A DNA stretch of 53,381 bases from the NCBI RefSeq assembly GCF_006539285.1, contig NZ_BJMS01000023.1, forward strand, positions 1-53,381, in the 5' to 3' direction. This DNA is from Sporolactobacillus inulinus (GTDB lineage Bacteria > Bacillota > Bacilli > Bacillales > Sporolactobacillaceae). The stretch's first letter is position 1. Every line of letters starts with the position of its first letter. A program made the translations under genes and the position numbers. Under the pieces are notes generated by a model. That model was not told where the DNA came from. It made no database searches and saw nothing but the letters and a program-made list of their open reading frames with translations. Shown piece by piece: positions 47,727 through 53,381 of this stretch.

Positions 47727-47802
47727 AATACTTACCTCCTCGTGTTTATTATGCAAAATTTTTTGGTACCCTATCTGTGTTTTTATGATGTAGTTCGTGA
47801 AT

Positions 47803-48389
47803 CTAGAGGCGATCCTTTGAAGGATTGATGAGCTGTTCATAGAAATCACTCGGGTGAATCCGTTTGATCGTGCCGATTTGTTCGGGAAAACGCTGGTGAT
47901 TGGTTGTTACTATGTATTGACAATTTTCACGAATGGCTGTGACCCAAACATGAAAATCGTTTTGATCAAATACTGATAGCGGTTTGCTCATTTCTTGAGA
48001 TTGAGCAATTTTTCTTGCTTCTTCTTCGGAACATTCGCTTAATTCTACAAGAACCTGTCCAATCGGCAAATTTTCTCTCATTATTGTTTCTGAACTGTAA
48101 CGTCCAACCAAACTATTTACAGGCAACTTGGTATAATACTCAAAAATTGGATTTCATCAATCTCTGCAGGTGTATAGGCAACTCTGTTTGTTCCTTTTCC
48201 TAATCCTTCTAAAGCATGCTTCATGAATTCAAAGAGACAGACCCTTGAAAAAACCGGAATAAAAAGATCAGGATACCGTGCTGCCTTAAGAATTCTTCGA
48301 TTAATCCCATCGACTCGAATTGCGCCGCACAGTACAGTTGTATCTATAAAAATTTTCGGTCGAATTTTTGCATTATAGATTAAATTCAT
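47803..48389 (-). pseudogene. PIN-domain toxin, frameshifted
   Basis: The N-terminal half (from 48389; IFIDTTVLCGAIRVDGINRR with the first acidic residue) and C-terminal half (SVFDQNDFHVWVTAIRENC, YIVTTNHQRFP) are in different frames. They would join at a run of five T near 48145 if one more T were present (EIQFFEYYTKLPVNSLVGRY). The PIN RNase active-site acids then sit at usual positions. Its start overlaps the antitoxin by 17 bases, as in type II toxin-antitoxin operons. As written, the toxin is inactive. Confidence 0.8.
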
Positions 48390-49032
48390 CTACATCCCCA
48401 CTTCGGCGATTTTTTTCGTCGATCCTCTGTAGAACGATCTCTGCTTGCTCATCTTGTTTGCTTGTGGTGATAAATGCATCGCGAGGAATTCGCCAATGTC
48501 CGCCTTCCGTTTGATATGCCTCTGAAAACTTTCCCTTTTCACAGAGTCGTCGAATCGTTTGATCGCTCAATCCTAGTTTTTCCCCGACCTCTTTAGGTGT
48601 ATAAAAGGGTTTTGTTTCTTCTTTTAATGATGAGGTCATAATGGGTTGCGTATGTGCTGTTCGATTGATTCTGCGTTTTATTCTTCCTTGCTTCAATAAT
48701 GAAACAGTGACCGCTTTTCTGAACTTTGGCTGATTATTTGCCGTCAATTGGATCAATCCGTCTATATATTCAGCTAATAAGTCATCATCAATCATCTGTT
48801 GTTCAGCAGCATTGTTTAACTTTTTTTCAAGCTGTTTCAACTGGTTTAATTCGTCTCGTTTTGGTAATTTTAGTGATCGGCTGGATAATTTAGGAAGAAC
48901 AATACCGACTTGGCGAAAAGATCGTTCAATAGTGGCTTTGAGCACAACTTTTGCCTGTTGCCGATTAATTTTTGACAAGGTCCGAACGCTGTCCCACATT
49001 TCAATTTGATCGTAGTCTATTGTTCTCATCAT
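48373..49032 (-). CDS. Excisionase-type HTH antitoxin for the PIN toxin
   Basis: 219 residues from ATG 49032 (AAGGAGG eight bases upstream; frame open to 49104). Long helical N-terminal part (about 1-140), then a MerR/excisionase HTH (FYTPKEVGEKLGLSDQTIRR, with EGGHWRIPRDAF). The HTH is the DNA-binding part; the C-terminal tail after it likely wraps the toxin. PIN-excisionase pairs are known toxin-antitoxin systems. Confidence 0.8.
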   Translation of the reverse strand: MMRTIDYDQIEMWDSVRTLSKINRQQAKVVLKATIERSFRQVGIVLPKLSSRSLKLPKRDELNQLKQLEKKLNNAAEQQMIDDDLLAEYIDGLIQLTANNQPKFRKAVTVSLLKQGRIKRRINRTAHTQPIMTSSLKEETKPFYTPKEVGEKLGLSDQTIRRLCEKGKFSEAYQTEGGHWRIPRDAFITTSKQDEQAEIVLQRIDEKNRRSGDVDEFNL

Positions 49033-49206
49033 CGCTTCAGCCTCCTTAACTTCATTATAACCGATTGTTTCCAAACAATTCAACAATCTCAATATTTTCA
49101 ACACAAGTGTATAAAAAAACGGTCCTCACCTTATTAGGCAATAGACAGTTTTCCTGAATTATTCACCAATTATCGCTATAAAATCCATCTTTACTCTGCA
49201 TGCACG

Positions 49207-49617
49207 CTAATCTTTCATTTTTCTAGAGTGCTTTTGAATCCATCTGCTGATTTCGCTAAGACTTATCTTGTTCTGTTGATCTGAGATTTTAACCGTAAAG
49301 GAGACTACATCATCTTTTTCCGCATCGAATTCAATCGCATTCTTTCCAAGAAAAGTCACCATTCCTACAAATGCTGTCCGCTTATTCGCATTATAGAACG
49401 CATGGTTTTGCGCGATACTTTGAAAGAGTGCTGCCGCTTTTTCATCGATTGTTGCATAAGCATCTTGCCCGAAAGCAGATTGCTTCGGACGATTCACTGC
49501 ACGATTTAGTAAAAAGGGTTCCTTTACAGCGATCTGCTCCAATGGTGTATATCGCTTAATCAACACTGCGTTAATCAGGATCAACTCGTTTTCATTGATA
49601 AATAAAATGTGCTTCAT
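49207..49617 (-). CDS. doc: Doc/Fic-family toxin
   Basis: 136 residues. The Fic motif is HAFYNANKRTAF (about 72-83), a close variant of HxFx(D/N)(G/A)NKR; the N-terminal part (LFINENELILINAVLI) is Doc-like. Doc phosphorylates EF-Tu and stops translation. ATGA overlap with the antitoxin gene (49614-49617) means translational coupling. All catalytic residues are present, so probably active. Confidence 0.9.
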   Translation of the reverse strand: MKHILFINENELILINAVLIKRYTPLEQIAVKEPFLLNRAVNRPKQSAFGQDAYATIDEKAAALFQSIAQNHAFYNANKRTAFVGMVTFLGKNAIEFDAEKDDVVSFTVKISDQQNKISLSEISRWIQKHSRKMKD

Positions 49618-49874
49618 TTATTTGCCAGTTCCTTAATTGCATCATCATATTGATCCATTACATCAGAGACGATCTGAAGAAATTCCGGCTCAATTCCTTT
49701 AGGTAGCTGGTTCATGTTCTGTTTCTTTATGGTCACTGTCCCGTCCGGCTGAAGTTCAAAGGCAACATGATCGCCTTGTTTTACACGAAGGTGGTTTAAT
49801 ACTTCTACTGGATAGGTCGATCCAAAGCTATTGCCCATTTTTATAATTTTTCGTTCCACGGTCGCACGCTCCAT
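49614..49874 (-). CDS. AbrB/MazE-like antitoxin (Phd-equivalent of Doc)
   Basis: 86 residues. SpoVT-AbrB swapped-hairpin domain (RKIIKMGNSFGSTYPVEVLN, about 8-47) and an acidic C-terminal tail (EPEFLQIVSDVMDQYDDAIK) that would neutralise Doc. AAGGAGG before the ATG. A shortened copy of the tail is found at 51525-51580. Confidence 0.88.
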   Translation of the reverse strand: MERATVERKIIKMGNSFGSTYPVEVLNHLRVKQGDHVAFELQPDGTVTIKKQNMNQLPKGIEPEFLQIVSDVMDQYDDAIKELANK

Positions 49875-50088
49875 TGTACTCTTTTCCTCCTTGTTATTAT
49901 ATTCAACTGTACATACATTATAACAATATTATTACCTCGTTTTAAAATTTGTGACTCTTCAATGCGGTTAAGTTGCATCTCCTCGATAAAAATGACGACT
50001 TGACTGGAGATCGTGTAATAAAATAGCGCTTCAAATTCCATTGATTTTTTATAAAGAGGAAAAATCCAACCCAAAAAGTAAAATAAAC

Positions 50089-50137
50089 TTGACATAAAGT
50101 AAAGTATTAGTTACAATAAGTAATGTTAACTTTACTT
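50089..50137 (+). promoter_or_regulatory. SigA promoter with inverted repeat before the XRE gene
   Basis: TTGACA (50089-50094), 17 bases, TACAAT (50112-50117). Inverted repeat AAGTAAAGT (50097-50105) / ACTTTACTT (50129-50137) brackets the -10, a likely autoregulatory operator of the XRE protein. Confidence 0.75.
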
Positions 50138-50163
50138 CGCGTGTCAGGAGATGAAAAATACTG

Positions 50164-50388
50164 ATGAACGAAAAAAGTCAGCAATTAACGAATCGAATTG
50201 CTGTCTTGCGGGCTGAACGAAAAATGACTCAAAAAGAATTAGCTGAGAAAGCTGACGTAAGCAGACAAACAATCCTTTCGATTGAGAACAAAAAGTATTC
50301 CCCATCTTTAGTATTGGCTTTTAAAATAGCAAAGGCATTGAATGTTGATATAAACATGGTTTTTCAATATAAGGAGGAGAGCAACTAA
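50164..50388 (+). CDS. XRE-family HTH regulator (YgzD-like)
   Basis: 74 residues, one compact HTH ([20 protein letters not shown], then [10 protein letters not shown]). AGGAG upstream of the ATG. It overlaps the next gene (TAATG) and probably represses its own promoter. Confidence 0.9.
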   Translation: MNEKSQQLTNRIAVLRAERKMTQKELAEKADVSRQTILSIENKKYSPSLVLAFKIAKALNVDINMVFQYKEESN

Positions 50389-50681
50389 TGGAGAAAATTA
50401 TCATGTTTACGAACAGCATGACCGTCGTGGCTTTTTTTGTGGTCATTGGTCTTGTACTTTCGGTTGCTAAAGAAGGCAAAGATGAACGTGCCGTGATCAT
50501 GGCCTATCGGCTTTTTCGATTTTTGTTTGTATTCTTATGTGGTTTATTGTCCTTAATCATTCTTTTGACAAGCTGGAGAACTTTAGATTATGTAACTTTA
50601 AGGGTATGCCTCACAACATCAATGTCCTTAACCGTACTCGCTGGATTCGTTTATTGGCTGATCATTCGTAAGAAATATTAA
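50388..50681 (+). CDS. Small membrane protein coupled to the XRE regulator
   Basis: 97 residues with three hydrophobic helices (about 8-25, 42-62, 72-92) and a charged loop after the first. AAGGAGG site; ATG overlaps the XRE stop. XRE plus small membrane-protein pairs (YozG-YoaS-like) are common; role unknown. Confidence 0.75.
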   Translation: MEKIIMFTNSMTVVAFFVVIGLVLSVAKEGKDERAVIMAYRLFRFLFVFLCGLLSLIILLTSWRTLDYVTLRVCLTTSMSLTVLAGFVYWLIIRKKY

Positions 50682-50812
50682 TCGCTCAAAATACTTAAGA
50701 CATTTACTATACTTTTTTCAAACGTTAAGTAACCCGCTTAACTTCTGCAACCCTGCAAAAGTTGGCATTCTGATCATAAGCATCTAATACTAAACGACGA
50801 GGAGCGATAACA

Positions 50813-51463
50813 TTGGCCGATATACTAACCTTTGATTGTTATGGAACATTAATTGACACTTCCACCTTTTGGGAAGAACTTGAGAAAATTGCTACAGAAC
50901 ATGGCATTAACAAAGCATTAATGGTCAATACGTATCGCAGTTTTGAAGAGCGTTTGATGTATGGCTAAGGTTTGTTTACTCCTTATAGTGATATTATCTA
51001 TAAGGCTCTGCAATATTGCGAAATGGATTTAAGTGTTGGGGAGTTGACCGATCAATATGAGCGATTAATCAAGGTCCATAAAGAACTCTCGCCATTCCCA
51101 GAAGTAGTCGATGCATTGAAAACGTTGAAATCAAAAGGCTACCAAACGTCTATCATGTCAAACTCTGATTGGAATATTATGAGATATAACTTAAAATCAC
51201 TCAAACATGATTTTGATTCGATCTATCTTGCTGAAGATTTACACGCTTACAAACCTCAACTAAGCTTTTATGAGCAGGTTCAAAATAAATTATCAAATGA
51301 TTACCATGTACATATAGCGGCTGGTTTTTGGTGGGATATTGTCCCTGCACAAAGAATGAATTGGAGAAGGATTTGGGTAAATCGCCACTCTAAACTTGGA
51401 CTCCAAAATTGCATGCCCTATCGTGAAGTCAAAAAGCTAGACGAAGTATTAAACTGTTTATAA
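50813..51463 (+). pseudogene. Type II haloacid-dehalogenase-like HAD gene with in-frame stop
   Basis: TTG 50813 (GAGGAG nine bases upstream) begins the HAD motif ILTFDCYGTLIDT. The frame runs to codon 52 (TAA 50966-50968), then continues in the same frame with GLFTPYSDIIYKAL, motif II IMSNSDW, a Lys (AYKPQLSFYEQV) and motif IV-like FWWDIVPAQRMNWRRIWVNR. The stop replaces one residue after MYG. The rest is intact, so decay is recent; an unusual GFWWDI motif is also noted. Confidence 0.8.
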
Positions 51464-51524
51464 TATGAATTTTTATGGTGCAGTCCCACGGCCACGTGTA
51501 CCGATCGATGGATAGGGACGGTTC

Positions 51525-51580
51525 GTACATTTGATCCATTACATCAGAGACGGTCTGAAGAAAGCCCGGCTCAATCGCTT
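51525..51580 (-). pseudogene. Fragment of the AbrB-type antitoxin gene
   Basis: About 48 bases nearly identical to 49649-49700: both contain TTGATCCATTACATCAGAGA. The minus-strand frame reads IEPGFLQTVSDVMDQM against IEPEFLQIVSDVMDQY of the intact antitoxin. The fragment abuts, and in part overlaps, the end of the TetR gene (51571), so it marks a recombination endpoint. Confidence 0.8.
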
Positions 51581-52140
51581 TTGAGCAACATCCATACTTG
51601 CTTAGCCATATATTCAGGAGAGTGCGGCATCCGATTCAGAATCCACCATTCCAAGGTTCCTACAAAAGCTGATGCGATAAACTGGGTCAGGACTTGTTTA
51701 TCTATAGTTTGATTATTGCTTGGCGTGATCGGTTTTTTTTGAATGACAGAAGCAAATATCTGCACCATTCGCTCACGGAAGACGGATGTTTTCTGACAAG
51801 AAAGCATGGAGGAGAAGAAAAGCGCATGTTCTTCAAAATAATGAAACAACGCTGCCAGTGATTCAGTAGCCTCGTCTACATTTGCTTTGTGTTCCGTAAA
51901 ATGGGTAAAGACACAAGAATGAATCATGGCGTTTAGGTGACAGTCAATACATGCGTTCAGAAGGTCGTATTTATCCGCGTAATGCAGATAGATGGTGCCA
52001 CGGTTGACGTCTGCCTGCTTCGCAATATCGTTTATGGTTATCCGTTCGAACGTTTTTTTCGATAGCAGTTCTAGAAAGGCCTGAGTTATGGCCGCTTGGG
52101 TTCGACGAATTCTTCTGTCAGTCTTTGCTGATGTTTCCAT
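51571..52140 (-). CDS. TetR/AcrR family regulator
   Basis: 189 residues. HTH (ITINDIAKQADVNRGTIYLH, about 36-55) and a TetR_C_33-like helical domain ending MLLKSD. Divergent from the SDR gene at 52330; palindrome at 52182 is its likely operator. The C-terminal few codons lie in the antitoxin-like remnant, so the native end may have been altered. Confidence 0.9.
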   Translation of the reverse strand: METSAKTDRRIRRTQAAITQAFLELLSKKTFERITINDIAKQADVNRGTIYLHYADKYDLLNACIDCHLNAMIHSCVFTHFTEHKANVDEATESLAALFHYFEEHALFFSSMLSCQKTSVFRERMVQIFASVIQKKPITPSNNQTIDKQVLTQFIASAFVGTLEWWILNRMPHSPEYMAKQVWMLLKSD

Positions 52141-52181
52141 TTTTCGATTTTCCTCCTATTAATGAACAGGTCGCTTTGAAA

Positions 52182-52197
52182 TGTTGATTAATCAACA
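52182..52197. promoter_or_regulatory. TetR-type operator
   Basis: Perfect 16-base palindrome TGTTGATTAATCAACA, 42 bases before the TetR start and about 130 before the SDR start. Confidence 0.75.
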
Positions 52198-52329
52198 GAA
52201 ACGCCGAGATTAGCGATTGCTTTCACTCTGAGTCCCCTTATAATGATAATCAACGATAGTCTTTTATTCAACATATGTTCATTGATAAAACGATTGTCGT
52301 CATCCATTCAGATCAAGGAAGTGACCATT

Positions 52330-53037
52330 GTGAAAGAAAAGGATTCCAAGGTGATCATCATTACAGGCGCCTCAAGCGGCATTGGAGAAGTAACCGCCAA
52401 ATTACTGGCCAAAAACGGAGCTAGCGTTGTACTAGCTGCAAGAAGGGAGGATCGCCTGAAAAGCATCGTCCATGCCATTGAGCAAACAGGTGGCCAGGCA
52501 GTGTATCGAAAAACGGATGTAACGTCACCAGAAGACATGAAAAAGCTTGCACAGGTCGCATTCGAGCGCTATGGACGAATCGATGTGCTTATTAATAATG
52601 CCGGCCTTCAGCCGCTTTCTCGGTTAGATACACTTAGAATTCAAGAGTGGGACGAGGCGATTGATGTGAATATAAAAGGCGTACTGCACGGGATTGCCGC
52701 CGTTTTACCAAGGATGCGGCGTCAGCAATCGGGGCATATTATCAATATTTCTTCACTTTTGGGGCAAAAGGTGATTCCGATGACTGCGGTATACAGTGCC
52801 ACCAAATTTGCTGTTCGCGCCATTACAGAGGGCCTTCGTCAGGAAGAATCGCCAACGTCGAGGATTCGAGCGACTAGCATATCCCCCGGGATGATTGATA
52901 CGGGCGTACACGACAATCCCGAATGGCCGAGTATTTCCCCAGACCGTGTCGCTGCAGCCATTGCCTACGTGATTGATCAGCCTGAGGATACCACGATTAA
53001 CGATATTCTGATAAGACCAACACTGCAAACGATTTGA
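52330..53037 (+). CDS. Classical SDR oxidoreductase
   Basis: 235 residues. TGASSGIG (about 12-19), NNAG, catalytic Ser in [13 protein letters not shown] (about 155). Similar to YdfG/serine-dehydrogenase-like SDRs. GTG 52330 after AAGGAAG chosen; the frame opens earlier at 52243 without a good site. Regulated presumably by the divergent TetR protein. Confidence 0.9.
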   Translation: MKEKDSKVIIITGASSGIGEVTAKLLAKNGASVVLAARREDRLKSIVHAIEQTGGQAVYRKTDVTSPEDMKKLAQVAFERYGRIDVLINNAGLQPLSRLDTLRIQEWDEAIDVNIKGVLHGIAAVLPRMRRQQSGHIINISSLLGQKVIPMTAVYSATKFAVRAITEGLRQEESPTSRIRATSISPGMIDTGVHDNPEWPSISPDRVAAAIAYVIDQPEDTTINDILIRPTLQTI

Positions 53038-53099
53038 GGCCAACCATCGCGAACAATGCGCTGACAAATCCGATCTGCAGACAGACGTAAAAAAGTTTT

Positions 53100-53251
53100 G
53101 TACCTATCAGACACACTAAAAATTGACCCTGTTGCCCGTTGAATTAAAAATGAAGGACGGAACACCCGAAGTGGATTTTTATTAACCTTGCCTCGGGTGT
53201 TTGAAATTGACCGAATCCTTGTTGCATCGCCAATCGTTTTTGATTAATCAT
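53100..53251 (-). mobile_element. IS21-like remnant (istB start and end repeats)
   Basis: On the minus strand GGGGG then ATG 53251 starts MINQKRLAMQQ, as IstB helper ATPases begin, but the frame ends after 35 codons at 53144. GGTCAATTT-type motifs, usual at IS21 ends, occur at about 53122 and 53210. A stem AACACCCGA (53161-53169) / TCGGGTGTT (53193-53201) lies between. Most of the element is deleted. The call is tentative. Confidence 0.4.
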
Positions 53252-53381
53252 GATCTATATCCCCCAGTGAGCATGAATCTGAAAAAAAGCGGGATTGTTC
53301 GATCAATCCACTGGATCAATTGGAAACAGCGCTTTCCTATCAAAACAATTTCAACATTTTCAACACATACATATGATAAAA

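Noticed and set aside
49841-50095. 84-codon minus-strand frame upstream of the AbrB antitoxin
   Set aside because: Overlaps the antitoxin start and the XRE promoter region; no Shine-Dalgarno.

Overview
The window looks like chromosomal DNA of an endospore-forming, low-to-mid GC Firmicute (Bacillales). Three things support this. A long minus-strand block (rlmCD, dgkB, gatCAB, camS, ligA, pcrA, yerC) follows the Bacillus subtilis yerC-to-yefA gene order. A CotA-type spore-coat laccase is present. Ribosome binding sites are strong AGGAGG types, with frequent TTG and GTG starts. A Sporolactobacillus-like relative is plausible but is only an inference; no rRNA or tRNA was seen.

Layout. 0-9 kb is accessory: a lipoprotein multicopper oxidase with a SHOCT membrane protein, decayed regulator and histidine-kinase remnants, a TetR/epimerase divergent pair, a general-stress type SDR behind a SigB-like promoter, an IS66 scrap and cotA. 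9-10.2 kb holds a truncated rlmCD-like copy, a 159-bp inverted-repeat element and a retropepsin-like protease pair. 10.3-25.6 kb is the conserved housekeeping block (23S rRNA methylation, lipid kinase, Glu/Asp-tRNA amidotransferase, DNA ligase, helicase), with an MFS exporter behind a leader-peptide attenuator and an Lrp/LysE pair inserted. 25.9-28.8 kb has a HAD phosphatase, a 21-bp tandem repeat array, a lactate-dehydrogenase-family gene and a GntR regulator.

28.8-34.3 kb is one minus-strand operon: an inositol-monophosphatase-family enzyme, a glycerophosphodiester phosphodiesterase, a complete ABC importer (two permeases, ATPase, binding lipoprotein) and a downstream GntR/UTRA regulator. 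I read it as uptake and breakdown of a phosphodiester, possibly glycerophosphoinositol. 34.6-37.4 kb is a row of acetyltransferases, a P-loop kinase-like protein and a PhzF protein. 37.9-42.3 kb is a sugar locus: an orphan GatC-type EIIC divergent from lacI-rpe-rbsK, with two identical 14-bp palindromic operators.

42.5-53.4 kb is a plastic region of regulators and exporters. It holds a PIN/excisionase-type toxin-antitoxin pair (toxin frameshifted), a Doc/AbrB pair, an XRE/membrane pair, a TetR/SDR pair and an IS21-like scrap. Several genes here and elsewhere are broken by single events: in-frame stops in a CMD-family gene and a HAD gene, and one-base frameshifts in a GNAT gene, a DMT transporter and the PIN toxin. 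The last two lie in T-runs, so either true decay or a sequencing artefact is possible.
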